Below are positions 1-13,099 of a DNA stretch of 64,000 nucleotides, piece after piece (the stretch's first letter is position 1; the number at the start of each line of letters is the position of its first letter). A program made the position numbers and the translations under genes. Origin of the DNA: Drosophila miranda (taxonomy: Eukaryota > Arthropoda > Insecta > Diptera > Drosophilidae); assembly GCF_003369915.1 (NCBI RefSeq), contig NC_046674.1, positions 8,060,001 through 8,124,000 on the forward strand, written 5' to 3'. Under the pieces are notes generated by a model. The model did no database searches and had not been told where the DNA came from. It worked only from the letters and a program-made list of their open reading frames with translations.

Positions 1-3000
1 ATGTTTGATGTTTCTCCTTTCACAGCCTGCAACTGCAATGGATTGGCGGACAAATGCTTCTTTGATGCCCATCTCTTCAACCAGACGGGTCATGGCGGCC
101 ACTGCTTGGACTGTCGCGAGAATCGTGATGGACCCAACTGCGAACGCTGCAAGGAGAACTTTTACATGCGCGAGGATGGGTACTGTGTCAACTGTGGCTG
201 CGACTCTATTGGATCCCGCTCGCTGCAGTGCAACAGCCAGGGCAAGTGCCAGTGCAAGCCGGGCGTGACGGGGGACAAATGCGATCGCTGCGACAACAAC
301 TACTACCAGTTCGGACCTCATGGCTGCCAGCCCTGTGGCTGCGACGGTCGGGGTTCCCATGAGAACACTCCAGCCTGCGATGCGGAGAGTGGCATCTGCT
401 TCTGCAAGGAGAATGTGGAGGGCAGGCGGTGCAATGAGTAAGAAACCCCCCTCTCCCCCAACCGCCCAACGAACGAATCCATCTGGACGATCCTATCCTA
501 TCCTAATGTTCACTCTCCTCCTCTTAGGTGCAAGCCGGGCTTCTTCAACCTGGACAAGATCAATCGCTTTGGGTGCACGCCCTGCTTCTGCTACGGCCAC
601 ACTTCCGAGTGCCAGACGGCACCGGGCTACTCGATTGTCTCCGTGGCCTCCAACTTCAACAAGTTCAAGGAGCGCTGGACGGCCATCGATCTGAACCGGC
701 GCGAGGTGGACATCAAGTACAACCAGTACAGCCGCAGCATCGGGACCACCGCCCAGGGCAACGAATTCGTCTACTTCCAGGCCCCTGATCGCTTCCTGGG
801 GGATCAACGTGCTTCATACAACCGCGACCTCAAGTTCAAGCTGCAGCTGGTGGGTCAGGTGGGGCCGAGCACCAGCGCCAACGACGTGATCCTGGAGGGC
901 GCTGGCAGCAGGATCTCGCTGCCCATCTTCGCCCAGGGCAACGGCATCCCCGACCAAAATGTGAAGGAGTACACGTTCCGTCTGCACGAGCACCACGATT
1001 ACCAGTGGCAGCCAAGTCAGTCGGCCAGGGGCTTCCTCTCCATCCTCTCCAATCTGACGGCCATCAAGATCCGTGCCACCTACTCGGTCCAGGGCGAGGC
1101 CATTCTCGACGATGTGGAGCTGCACACGGCGCATCGCGGTGCAGCCGGACACCCGGCCACCTGGATCGAGCAGTGTACCTGTCCCGAGGGCTATCTGGGC
1201 CAGTTCTGCGAGTCCTGCGCTCCCGGCTACCGCCATAGCCCGGCCCGAGGTGGACCCTTCATGCCGTGCATCCCCTGTGACTGCCACGGACATGCCGACA
1301 TCTGCGACTCGGAGACCGGTCGCTGCATCTGCCAGCACAACACCTTCGGCGACAACTGCGACCAGTGTGCCAAGGGCTTTTACGGAGTCGCCCTGGGCGG
1401 AACTCCCTACGACTGCAAGCGCTGTCCCTGTCCCAATGATGGGGCCTGTCTGCAAATCAACGGCGACACGGTCATCTGCACGGAGTGTCCAGTGGGATAC
1501 TTTGGCTCCCGATGCGAGCAGTGCAGCGACGGCTTCTTCGGAGACCCCACCGGTCTCCTGGGCACCGTGCAGACCTGCACGGGCTGCGACTGCAACGGAA
1601 ACGTGGATCCTAATGCGGTGGGTAACTGCAACCGCACCACGGGCGAGTGCCTGAAGTGCATCCACAATACGGCCGGAGAGCACTGCGACCAGTGCCTGCC
1701 CGGGCACTTTGGTGACCCGCTGTCCCTGCCCCACGGCAAGTGCGACCGCTGCAGCTGCTACGAGGCCGGCACGGAGCAGGACGAGCAGAGCATTTCGCGT
1801 TGCGACCAGGTTACCGGCCAGTGCCAGTGCAAGCCCAACGTCATCGGCCGCGACTGTGGCGAGTGCCAGCCGGGATACTTCAACATACGTTCCGGGAACG
1901 GGTGCGAAAACTGCCTGTGCGACCCCGTGGGCAGCTTCAACTCCACCTGCGACCGATACTCGGGCCAGTGCCACTGCAAGCCGGGCGTAGTGGGTCTGCG
2001 ATGTGACCAGTGCGCCAACTACTTCTACGGCTTCTCCTCGGAAGGCTGCAAGCCGTGCGAGTGCGACGAGAGCGGCTCCAAGGGCTTCCAGTGCGACCAG
2101 AGCGGACAGTGTCCTTGCAATGACAACGTGGAGGGACGTCGCTGCGACCGCTGCAAAGAGAACAAGTACGATCGCCATCGCGGCTGCATCGACTGTCCGG
2201 ACTGCTACAACCTGGTGCAGGACGCCGCCAATCTGCATCGCGCTAAGCTGGCAAACTTGAGCTCCACCCTGGACGAGATTGCTCGCACGCCGGTGACCAA
2301 TGACGAGGAGTTCGAGGCCAAGCTGCGGGCGGTGCAGGAGAAGGTTGCCCTGCTGTCCCAGGACGCCCGCGACAATGTCGGCGAAGGCGGCCAGACCTAT
2401 GCAGAGGTCATCGATGACCTCCACAAGCGGCTGGACAGCGTGCGGGAACATCTGCAAAGTGCAGACAAACTGCAAGAGGATGCCAACGTTGAGATAGACA
2501 AGGCCCGCAAGAACTACACGATTCTTCACGATATTACCGAGAATGCAAAGAGAGAGCTGCAGCAGGCCCTCGATCTACTCAACGATGAGGGTACCCAGGC
2601 ATTGGCCAAGGCCAAGGACAAGTCCGTGGAGTTCGGCCAGCAGTCGCAGCAGATTTCGGACATTTCACGCGAGGCACGCGCCCTGGCCGACAAACTGGAG
2701 TCGGAGGCGCAGTTTGACCTGAAGAACGCCAAGGACGCCATGGATGCCGTGGAAAAGGCCCACCTTTTGGCCAAGAATGCCATCGATCTGCAGCAAAAGA
2801 TTAGTGTGGAGCTACGCTCCGAAGTTCGGCTCGAACTGGACCAGGTCAAGCAGTCTCTGGGTGCCGTGGCTCAGACCTCCAAGGAGGCGCTGCGCAAGGC
2901 CAACGAGGTCTACGATACAGCTCTTACCCTCCTTAACGACGTGAACAGGCAGTCACAGCCGAACATTGACATCAACCAGCTGAAGCGGGACGCCGTGGCA

Positions 3001-4154
3001 GCCAACGAGCGCGCCGATCTTCTCCTCAAGCAGATCAACGAGCTGTCGAACAGCAACGGCGAGGTCTTTGCCGACTTCGAAGAGGAACGCACCCTGGCTG
3101 AGGTTCTGCTGGAGCGGTAGGTTCCATTATGTTACCTGATGCACATTGTCCAACTAATCACTGTCCCACCCCGCAGAGCTGACAAACAGAAACAAGACGA
3201 CATTGAGCTGCTGAATCGCGCCAAGACTGCCCACGACAAGGCCACAAAGGCAGTGGAGCAGGGTGACAACACACTGAAGGAGGCAAACAACACCTACAAT
3301 ACGCTGGCCGGGTTCCAGTCGGATGTCCAGCGGTCATCCGAGAGTGCTGCCCAGGCACTGCAAACAGTTCCAAACATCGAGCTGGAGATACAGAACGCCG
3401 AAAGCCTCATCAGTCAGGCGGGCGAGGCTTTAGACGGAGCCAACAAGAATGCCAACGAGGCCAAAAAGAATGCCCAGGAGGCGCAGAAGAAGTATGCCGA
3501 GCAGGCCTCAAAGGTAAGCGATCTCTCTATCCTTCCGACTTAGTTCAATCTAAGTTCCCTCTGCCCGACAGGATGCAGAGCTGATTCGCCGCAAGGCAAA
3601 CGAGACGAAGGTGGCTGCCAGGAACTTGCGCGATGAGGCCGATCAGCTGAACCATCGCGTAAAGCTGACCGAGATGGACATCTTCAAGCTGGAAGAAAGC
3701 TCCACCAAAGACGACAATCTCGTGGATGATGCCAAGCGAAAGGTGGGCCAGGCCAAGGCCGACACACAGGAGGCGCAGAAGCAGATCGAGAAGGCCAACG
3801 CCGAGCTGACGGCAATCAAGGATGAGTTGGAGAATCTGAAGGACATCAATACAGCTGATTTGGATAAATTGGGTAAGTCGAGCCACATGTTCCTCGCACT
3901 CAAACATCAGGTAACTAATTCGATTTTAACTTTATCTTTCAGAGAATCGGTTGACTATTGTCGAGGGCGAGATCAATCGCGTGAACCTCACGGGACGCAT
4001 TGAAAAGTACCGGGAGCAGCGCACCATACAGAAAAATCTGATCGACAAGTACGGCTCCGAGCTGAAGGAGCTGATGAAGGAGGTCGATAACATTGGTCAA
4101 ATATCGAAGGCACTACCCAACAAGTGCTTTAGTCGCAATCGTCTGGAGCCCTAG
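1..4154 (+). CDS. LanB2: Laminin subunit gamma-1, C-terminal part (5' truncated by window)
   Basis: Gamma chain of the laminin heterotrimer, a secreted basement-membrane protein. Exons read as 26-437, 528-3116, 3177-3513, 3572-3872 and 3943-4154, all with GT/AG borders and consistent phase. In order the sequence shows cysteine-rich laminin EGF-like modules, a laminin IV (globular) insert at about 643-1150, further LE modules to about 2210, then a long heptad-rich coiled coil (domains II/I) ending [18 protein letters not shown] segment at 1600-1620 matches the nidogen-binding loop NIDPNAV of vertebrate gamma-1. The cysteine near the C terminus is placed like the one that links gamma to beta chains. 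The N-terminal laminin domain and first LE repeats lie upstream of the window. No frameshift was seen. Identity is secure from domain order and the gamma-specific motif. Confidence 0.96.
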
Positions 4155-4500
4155 ACGAGGAGCTAGAACTAGACCCACTCCCAATAACAACTACTTCAAT
4201 TAACCCTAAGAACGAGGAGGAGTCGAACGAGACGAACAAATCAGATTTATGATAGAACGTAGTCGTTGCATGAAATTATGTAATTTTAGTGCCTTAGACG
4301 AAATATTTTGATTAGTGACAAGACAAGGTTCCACAAAAGAGATCAACTAACCCACGTTAAGCTTTAACGCATCATGCCATATACTATAATGCAATCGAAT
4401 GATGCCACTGTCGAGAAACAACTGCCAGCTGTGCTTCACCACGTACCGCGTTCAAGCCAGCCATGGATGGAATGGGCTGACTGTATTATATATTAAAGAA
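4155..4500 (+). other. LanB2: LanB2 3' UTR
   Basis: AT-rich non-coding sequence after the LanB2 stop. An ATTAAA hexamer near 4492 could be the poly(A) signal. The next gene (odorant receptor) ends convergently at 4766, leaving little room for more UTR. The exact end is inferred. Confidence 0.55.
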
Positions 4501-4765
4501 AGGAAAAGCACAGATACAAATAGAAAAAAAGGAAATACGAAAACCTTGTACTCCAATCAGATAATCCAATTGCATTTCTCTATCTCAGCCTTTGTTCCAG
4601 CCTGAAATCTATTCTGTATACTTTTAATATACTTATATTAACATATTTGTCATCTACGTTTAATGTGCCAATTGCAACATGTGTCTTTGTGTATAAGTTG
4701 CCTAAAGATTTCACTTCAAAATATAACTTTTCCAACGTTGTAATTTTGTATAAACCAAACTCCGC

Positions 4766-6512
4766 TTATTTGTTGTTCATATTCCGCAATAGCAAGAAGA
4801 AATTTCCACTCAGCCGAAAGACCTGCGGGATTGTGGTTTAATTCAAATTAATTCAAATTCTTCATTTAGCATATCTAGGAGTATTACCTGTACTAGGAAC
4901 TTGTGCGAGAGGTTGGTAAAGCCGCCAACGCTCAAGACAAATGTTCGTCGAGAGAAGAGAAGCATCATTTTAATCATGAACTTAAAGTCCCTCGATTCAT
5001 TATACCAGCCACAGTTGTACCAGTCATGGAAGAGCAGCTCGCTCTGGGTCTCCACTTTCTGCGCGCTTACATTGTACAAGCTGATCTCCAGAGTTATTGT
5101 CACAAAGTACACCATAATCATGCCCATCCATACCCAGCCCACTTCCTAAAAAACCAGAGCCACCATTAATTGATGTAGTAAACTCATACATACAACGAAT
5201 AACACACCAAGACGGTGCTAATCTTGTATAGTAGCATGCATATGAGGACGCTGCTGACGGAACACTGCACCAGGATAATGTATTTAAAGAGGTTTTCTAT
5301 CTGGTTATGATGACTGCAAAGAAATTTAATAAAGAAAGATAGTTTTTGCGGAACCCCTACTTACTTCGCAATACGAGCAAAGAGTCCGACGCAACATTGA
5401 AGATACCGCACCCGTAGATGCTTGGGCACCAAGTTGTCCGACGTGGAATTTTGCACCAAGTATCGTAGGACCTTAATCAGACCCGACTCGTACCTTGTGA
5501 GCACCACAAAGAGGCTATTGAAGCCAAATACAGCTGACAGGGGCACTGCGATTAGTGGCAGATTGATATTAGCAGTTTAGCTACTTACCAAAAAAGCACC
5601 AAAGGGGACCACTTTGCAAAAGAAAGAATCGAACCACGTAGGAAGGAAATTCATAGGCTCCAAGCTTCACAAAAGGTACTATAGCAGGATAAGCTAGAAA
5701 GATAAAGGGATTATGAAAAGGCCATTACTTTCCGAGTCAGCACTTACTCAGGGTCATTTCACACGTATCTCGAATAATATAGCAATCGAAGATGTACTGA
5801 AAGTATGGACGCATTGTGTAGTAGAGCACCGGCATAGTGACAATTTTGAAGAAAAACATGACCTGGCGATCGATGATCAGCCAATTGTCGAGCAATATTG
5901 ATCTCAAAGACCTAAGGAGGTCCTGTTTTCGAGGCAAATCTAAGACAAGTTTCATTAGAAAGATATTGCGGATTTTGCAATTGCAGATTTTGTGTTATTC
6001 ATACCCAAATCGAAGAGACCCAAAGATTTCAGTACCTGTCCTGTCTCCGTCGAATGCACCAATTGTACTGATGCTTCCAAGCTGCTTTGAAAGTGTAACA
6101 TCTTGACCACCCCAACACTAAGTTGGAAGGTGAGCAGCACAGCCTGAAGGAAACTCAAAACGGTTAGTTATTCGTATCCAATCAAGTGATAGCCCAAGCG
6201 AACCTCAACGTAGGTCTCAAAGGAGACCTGGAAATTAGCCATAATAAACGCCACTAGGCTGTAGATTATGCTCAAATTGACAAGCAAGACCACAATGAGC
6301 GTCCTATATAAAGAAAACAAGAAATCATCACGAAATTCCCAATGAAAAATTCCATGTATGTATGTATGTACTTACAGTCGGCAGTGCTTGGAGCTACGCT
6401 TCCGCGGAGCTATGTTGATACCAAGAGCATAGGCGCTGAGCTCCACCCAGAACAGACCTTGCTTTGGCAGCTTGTCCATACGATCCAGTTCCTGATCCAG
6501 AAGGTCCTGCAT
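4766..6512 (-). CDS. Or67b: Odorant receptor, seven-transmembrane (probably Or67b)
   Basis: Insect ligand-gated olfactory receptor that would act with Orco in sensory-neuron dendrites. Nine coding exons can be joined in phase on the minus strand: 6512-6376, 6303-6204, 6143-6005, 5939-5748, 5693-5589, 5545-5365, 5313-5208, 5145-4888 and 4822-4766. They sum to 1275 nt, a 424-residue protein, normal for the family. It starts MQDLLDQELDRMDKLPKQG and ends FFLLLRNMNNK. The C-terminal third has the conserved Or signature (YNCGWYNES, then KFMIKMMLLFSRR, then FLVQV). The last intron sits right after KFLVQ, a conserved Or intron position. No stop or frameshift interrupts it. One donor (exon 2, GTTCGC at 6203) is weak. 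The Or67b name rests on memory of the paralogue and the LanB2 (67C) neighbourhood; another Or67 member is possible. Confidence 0.85.
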
Positions 6513-9386
6513 TTCAAAGGATAATTCAAAAACTGATTGAACCCAATGCGAAGCCTAAACTTTTATGGCATTCGCAGTCTTTCGGGTCTCAATTAGTGGC
6601 CACAAATTATATGGCTAGACTGGGATAATTTGCTATATGTATTGTTATGGTCATTGTGCACAAATAATTATTGAAATTGGATGGGCGTGACCTAAAGCCA
6701 TTAAAAATTTAAAACTCATCGAAGGTGCATATGGTACCAACGCCGAAAAAGCGAAATCGAAGAATGTCGAGCTTTTATGAATGGAATATTCCCTACAGTC
6801 TTTGAATAGCATCCCAATAAAAAGTATTTCTATTCAAAGATCAAAGATAAGATTCCATAATTTATGGGTCGATCTAAGAATGTGATTAGGAGCACATCAA
6901 ATATACTTTTACCATTAACTATCTCTGAGGTGAACATCAGACTTTTTATATTGCAGGTAACTCTAAGATTCGTTTCGAGCCACACTTTTTAAGTACAGAA
7001 CCGATATAGTTGGTTTAATGGTGCTCCTTTGGAAAGGGGACAACACTCCAATTCACCGAGCTGGAACGGTGTGAGCCGCGCCAAGACCACGGCTCTTTCT
7101 GTCTTTTGATATTGCTGTTCGCTCAAGAAAGGAATTGATTTTTTGGTTAATGCGGGGAGGTGTGATCTGTCTACGATATCTCTCGGCAATTGTCATTTCT
7201 TGCTAGCACTTGGAATGAGAGATGGGAAAAACATAGAGTGAAAGAGAGGAACCACGACAGCTCGTAATGCTCTAATTATTAATTCTACGTTATCTTTTTC
7301 CATTCTTCCGCTACTATTCTCTATTGCGGTACATCTGTCTCTCTCTATTTCACTTCTCACCCCAACCACTCAACTGTGTTGCTATCTCGCTTCCTTCCGT
7401 CAGGGGGCTTGCACTGTACGAGAAAGAGTTTGAGAGAGAGAGAGAAAGCTATATCGTTTCGGCCATTGATGATGATCAAGTTGCTGATAAATAATGTACA
7501 AGAATATCGACATCAAAAAGCGGTTCATAATTTCGACGAACCTATACAAAATACTCTATTCTTTATTCCTTAAATGTGGATTTAGCTTTATAATCTGTAC
7601 CCCTATAATGAACAGGACCTAACCAAATAGTTTTCTCCTATTCTAGGCTATTTCAAGCTATTTCTAGGCTTTAAACTGATCTTTTCGTTGTAAATAAACA
7701 ATGTGCCTTCTATTCTATTTTGTGGCTCCCTTGGGTTGGTTTTTTCGATCCAAGCTTTGAATCAGCAATTCTCAATGGAAGGGATGGATGGACTTCGGGA
7801 ATTGGGGCGGATTTCCATGAATATTACGACACGATCTGAAAACCCGAAACTATTTGTAATTGAATCTCCTCTCATCTCACTACTTTCTTATGAGTAGAAT
7901 GTTTCCTAGAATGGGCCAGTCTGCGCGTCTGTTTACCTTGATCTTGACAATCTGTCTGTATCTACGGAATACTGTACTATAGAAGTTAGTTCGTGTTACT
8001 CACATAGTATTTCGCTTAGTATTTGATCTTTAAAGCTATAGATCTTTTGAAATTAACTACAACTGCTGGTTTTGCAATTGATCGGGAGAGTCGGTCTGTG
8101 CGTATTTTCCCAAAATATAGCGCGCCTAACTTTTGGCTGTGCCAATATTTAAAATACGCTCTATCTCGAGTACAAATCCTATCTAAGTGTGGCATGGCTT
8201 CCGTGATCGGGAGAGTCCTCCTAACCGATTAGCATCAGAAAAGAGGTCCTCAGTTTTTTCACGATTTTTGCAAAAAATCATCATTAATCCAAAAAAAATA
8301 TACCTATTTTTTTTAGTCGAGATTTTAAGGCCAATCGACAGTCTGGATCCCCCATATCCTAATTTTTAGTTCAAGTATACAAGTATAGCAAGAAATTCCA
8401 GCCACGCCACAAGATCTGACCCCACTTTATGCGAAAGAAAATTGATACTAACTCCTAAGACAGACATCAAAATGTAAGGTTTACTTTAAAATTACAATTT
8501 CGGTTTAATTGAAATTTTAATTCAAACTCTTAAACATGTTAAAATGTTTTGTTTCTTGGAAATGAGCGACCTAGCAATTGTTACCTACTCAGACGCACAT
8601 TTTCGTTATTTTGTTGAATTCGTTGGAAAGTTCTTTGTGCTGTGCGATTTCGTATGCTTTTTGCTTCATTCATTCGACGGTTCACATGGTCTTGCGTCTT
8701 GATGAAAGCAGCATTTTGAAAAACCTCAGTTATACACTCTTCGACATGGCCTTTTTCCGACATTTAAAAAAAAAATTAAGATTTTGTATTTAAGATTCGA
8801 ATTTGATGTGGACTGGGACATGGCGCTAAATGCCATTTCTCTGGAAAATACTATGAAAAGATGTTAGAAGATTGTCATATCAATATATATACTGTGATAT
8901 ATCGATGTTATTGTGCGATAAGATATTATGTATATTTATCGACCGCCGAAAAACCAAAACATTTTCAAACTGCGAAAACGGATTTTGGCTGAAAGATTAA
9001 TTAACTCTAGAATCTAAAATTAAAGTTTTTAGCCATTTATTAGAGTTCGTACATTTAGTTTCAAATTAAATCATTTAAAAATAGTTTGATTTACAAAAAC
9101 TAGAAGCTACATAGAAAAGCCGCGACGAAGTCTCGCCGAACCCATAGTGAGATGCTTGGCGCCATATGAACAAATTCAAATAAGTGCCCACAGTGGGAAT
9201 CGGGAGAGTTATTCGGAGGCTACTTAAACAAAAGATTAGTACATACATACGTAGATTAGATACTCGTATTATATGCTCATAATGGATAATTCGGCATGAA
9301 TGTCTGTCTATGAGTGCGTGTGTGTGGTTGTGAATAGGACATTCCGAAACGTACCTAAATTACCTTTAAGGGGGTCTATCGCTTAT
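6513..9386. other. Intergenic region between odorant receptor and Bre1
   Basis: No gene supported. It holds AT-rich sequence, a purine/pyrimidine-rich stretch at 7200-7450 with GA runs, and a decayed dispersed repeat at 8190-8360. The Bre1 3' UTR probably occupies the right end; a minus-strand AATAAA (plus-strand TTTATT) occurs near 9044. Short open frames here have no recognisable composition. Confidence 0.6.
8190..8360 (+). repeat. Diverged copy of the 300-bp dispersed repeat
   Basis: The order gggagagtcct, then a poly-purine segment, ttttttcacgattttt, gcaaaaaatcat, tttagtcgagatttt and cgacagtctggatcc follows the unit found many times at 13.98-19.1 kb, with heavy substitution and small deletions. 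It is an old copy of the same family, in the same orientation as the units at 13.99-14.52 kb. Confidence 0.75.
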
Positions 9387-12300
9387 TTACTGCAGATATA
9401 ACCTATGATAATCGTTGGCGCCGAAGGCGCAGTTGCATTTGGGACACTTTCGCTGCCTTGTCTCGTACCGTGTGCGCAGGCAGTCGTAGCAGAAGACGTG
9501 GAAGCACTTTGACAAGACTGCATCCTTTCGCTTCACCTTGCACGATGGACACGTGAGCGTCTCCTTGTACTCGCGGATCTCCTCGATCATCACCTCGTCG
9601 ATGGTTGTGCCAGACATTTCCATCTTCTTCATGCGCTCTGCCTTGCGCTTGAACTGTGCCAGCTCCTCATGTAACCGCTTCGTCTTGTACGCCTCCGCTT
9701 CCAGGGAGCTCGTCTTTTCAGCTACCACCTGCTGCGCCTCCTTCATCTGTGCATGGTACTTCTCCAGATGGAGCTTCAAGTCGGCCGCCGATTGCGCCGA
9801 CTCAATGGCCTTACGCTTGTGCATCTCCATGGCCTGTTGCCGCAGCATCAGCTCCTTCTCCATCGAGGCCACTGTTGCTTGTAGACTGCGCTCCTTCTCC
9901 TCCAGCTTTCGCAGCACGACGTGCATGGCTTCGATCTGACTCGTTGCAGTGGCCATCTGGTCCTCAAGCACTGTCTTCTCTTCCCTCAGTAGCTTGTGCA
10001 GCTGATTGGCCTTGATGCGTTCCGACATGAGCTTGAAGTTGGCATCGTCCTTCTCGCGCAGTTGCTGGATGAGCCTCGAGTTCTGCTCCTGCATGTCCTC
10101 AAAAGCCTGTCCCGTGACCTCCATTTCGTTAAGCAGCGCCTCTTCCTCGTGGGAGCCCACAAAAGGCCGAGTATAGTTACCCGCTGGGCCGGGTGCACCG
10201 CCCCACGCGTTCTCCGACGGCTTATGGTTGGCCATTTGCTTCTGAAGCTCGTACTTTTGCTCCTCGAGCTGCTTGATTTTCCGTAGCGCCTCTTCGTCGG
10301 CGAGCTTTTTCCGCTCTTCGCGCTTGCTCTCCTGCAGCTTCTTAAGCTGTTGCCGCAGCTCCTCAATTTCGGACCGGAGCTTCTTTTCGGTGGCCATCAG
10401 TTGTACTTTGTCGCGTTGATCCTTCGAGACGCCTTTGTACATGTCCAGCAGCAGTTTCATCTCCTTCTGATCATTCAACGCTTTCCTATAAAACAAGAAA
10501 AATACAATTAAGTTGCAATACAGTTCGCCATTTCAGATGGAATAGAACCTACTTTAGCTGGGCCTTGAGATCGCGTACCGTTTCGCTTTCCACGGTCTTC
10601 ACGTCCTTGGCTTTCACACCATCCTTGGAATCCTTTTCGGATTTGACGGCGTTTCCTGAACCAGCATTTGAGGCTCCTGTTGTTGAGTTCTGTGGCCCAG
10701 GAGAGTCCTTCTTCTCTGCTGTCGCGGTCTCTGCTGCGCTAAGCTTTTCCTGTTTAATACCATCCTTGACATCCTTGCCAGCTTCGTCATCCATTTCATC
10801 ATCGGCCGTGGCAGGGTTCTCCTCTTTAATATTGGCTATGTTGGTGTCGCTGCCGGCATTCGTATTGTTTGTCTGCCCAGAGGAGGATGAGTGGTTGGCA
10901 TTCTCCTCTTTGACATTCGCCGCAGATTCCTGCTTGATCTCCTCGCCTGCAGCATTTGTAGCTGCTTGAAGTTTGTTGCCCTCCAGCTTGGCCAGGGCAT
11001 CGTCCAGCTCCTTCCGCATCTTGACAATTTCCGTGGACGTGTCCTTATACTTTCTCTTGTACCTCTGCACCTCGCCCTTGAGCTGGCCATTGTGATTTTG
11101 CAGTGAGGTAATGAGATGCCTCATTTCGCGGTTGATGGGAGCCGTCTGCTCGTTGGCAGCCATATTCTGCTCGAATTCGATGCGCAAAACTTCATACTCC
11201 TTGCGTATGGCGGCTAGGACGTCCTCCATTTGGATCATCTCGCTGCGCACCTTCTTCTGGGCAATCAGCTCCTCGCTCTCCATCACCTCGATCTGACGGA
11301 GATGTTGATTTTTGCTCGTCTGCAACAGGTTCCGCGTCTCGTCAAGCATCGTTTTAATCTGCATGGACTCGTTGTAGAGAACAGAGAACTGAGATTGCAG
11401 ACACTTGTACTCCGTGGTCTCCACAATCACCGACTCGGGTAGTTGCCGTATCTGATGAAATCGAGAATTGAGTATATAAATAGGTATATCAACTAAGGCT
11501 ATATACTTACATCCATCTTGAGCTTCTCTACTTCTTTGAGGGTCTCGCGATGCGTTGCATGCAGCTTGTCCAGCTCCTGCAATCGATTGTTGGCCAATTC
11601 CCGATACTCTTCCAGCTCTTTTTGCAAATCCTCCAGGAGCTGGCTGTTCACACTGGTTGTGGTAGTGGCGGAACCCGTGCTTGTGGTCTTGGCACTGTTG
11701 CTGCTCTTGTTAGGATCGCCGTAGATCTGGTGATAGGCCTTCAGCTTCTCAATGGCCTCAGCCAGATGGTTCTCGAGCTTGTCGTTGCGGCAGTGGATCT
11801 TTTCCAGGTCATACTGCAGCTCATCGATTTGGTTCTTGAGCTCGGCATTCTCCGTCTCCTTCGCGGTGAGGGCGTCCTGGTATTCCTTCATTTTTAGCGA
11901 CATTGTGTGGAATTTCTCGTGCAGCGACGTGTTCAGATTCTGCAGGCTGCGGTTCTCGGTCATGATCTCGATGTGCGTCTTCTTGAGCGTCTCCTCGAGC
12001 GCCTGGACTCGAAGGATAGCCGCTTCCGCCTCGCCACTGGACTTTTGCTCGTCATCTCCACCACTAGTTCCCGCGGCCCCGGACGCTGTTGCACTCGACA
12101 GGCTATCGCCTCTCAAAACATGAGTTATCTTCTCATTACGCTGCATTACCCGATCAATAACCTGCACGATCTTGGCCACTGCACGCTTCGACACCTGGAC
12201 GCGGTTGGCCAGCTTCTCGTCCAGTTCCTCCTTGTCCCATGTGGAGAGTTGCGTTAGAAACGAAGTGGTCACCTCGTTCTCATTCTTGTTCTCCAGCTCA

Positions 12301-12656
12301 TCGGCCGTCTCTGCATCGAATCGCTGCAGCAGGACTCTGATGTCCTCGTTCAGTTGATTCCAATACCGATTCACCACGTTCAGCACGGCATCGTCTTGCG
12401 TTTGCCGCTTTTCCAGCTGTTCAATGCGGTGCCTCAGTTCGGCCTCGGTGCGCATCCGCTGCTCGATGCGCTGGGCAAGCTTCTTGTTTTGGAACTCGAG
12501 CACCTTGATGTCCATCTCCTCGAGAGTGGAAACCGGCCCAATGAGGTGCGGCTCGAAGTGCACCTTCTTAATGGGTGGCTGCCCAGCCGCTGCCGCCGCC
12601 ACCAAGCAGCTGCTACCGCTGCCGCCAGTAGCATCTTCAGCGCTGCGTTTCGACAT
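9387..12656 (-). CDS. Bre1: E3 ubiquitin-protein ligase Bre1 (RNF20/40 homologue)
   Basis: Ligase that monoubiquitinates histone H2B with the Rad6-type E2, upstream of H3K4 methylation and Notch target transcription. Three coding exons, 12656-11511, 11451-10553 and 10485-9387, join in phase to 1047 residues, about the length of fly Bre1. The protein is almost wholly coiled coil, with a low-complexity acidic, Asn/Ser-rich insert in exon 2 (about 10620-10960). It ends with a C3HC4 RING of the Bre1 type: [20 protein letters not shown], then [16 protein letters not shown] and NDYHRLYLQ at the terminus. Start [12 protein letters not shown] at 12656. The promoter just upstream carries DRE and Ohler motifs, fitting broad expression. 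No damage seen. Neighbour TektinC, also minus strand, is separated by the repeat island. Confidence 0.97.
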
Positions 12657-12969
12657 CCTTTCACTGCAAACAAGTCAACAAAAATGCATTTGAAAACAGA
12701 AAGCGCACTTCGGATTATTGATTTTGTGCAGAAGCGGCAAGTGGCACTCGCAGGCTACGGCCGCAAATTTTCGTGGCTGTACTCCATTTTTTTATCGTGT
12801 GGTGGCGCGGGTGTCGCCGAACAGAGGCAGCGAAGACGCCCCCCCAACGACGTTAATATTGAGATAAACTTATGTTCTAAGTGTTGCTTACCTTAGTCTC
12901 AGGTTTCTACACTTTTAACTTAACATTTATTAAGCTAATCTATTTAATTTCTACGTTTTATCTGCTTGT

Positions 12970-13075
12970 CAGTGTGACCGCGGACTTATCGATAAAATAT
13001 ACCGACCCTCAGAAATATACCGAAACGTTTTCATTTGCCTCATTTTCAAAATATACCGTAAATATACTGACGAAT
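12970..13075 (-). promoter_or_regulatory. Bre1 housekeeping promoter: Ohler motif 1, DRE, Ohler motif 6
   Basis: Read on the gene strand: GGTCACACTG (motif 1, 12970-12979), TATCGATA (DRE, 12987-12994), and GTCAGTATATTT (exact Ohler motif 6, 13060-13071) followed by a second ACGGTATATTTT. These are established core-promoter motifs of Drosophila housekeeping genes. They lie 300-420 bp upstream of the Bre1 start codon, in the expected orientation. Confidence 0.8.
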
Positions 13076-13099
13076 TTAAGTTATATTTTACACATTTTA

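Noticed and set aside
814..2529. 571-codon open frame on the minus strand of LanB2
   Set aside because: Antisense shadow of the GC-rich, codon-biased laminin exon; no domain and the plus strand is clearly coding.
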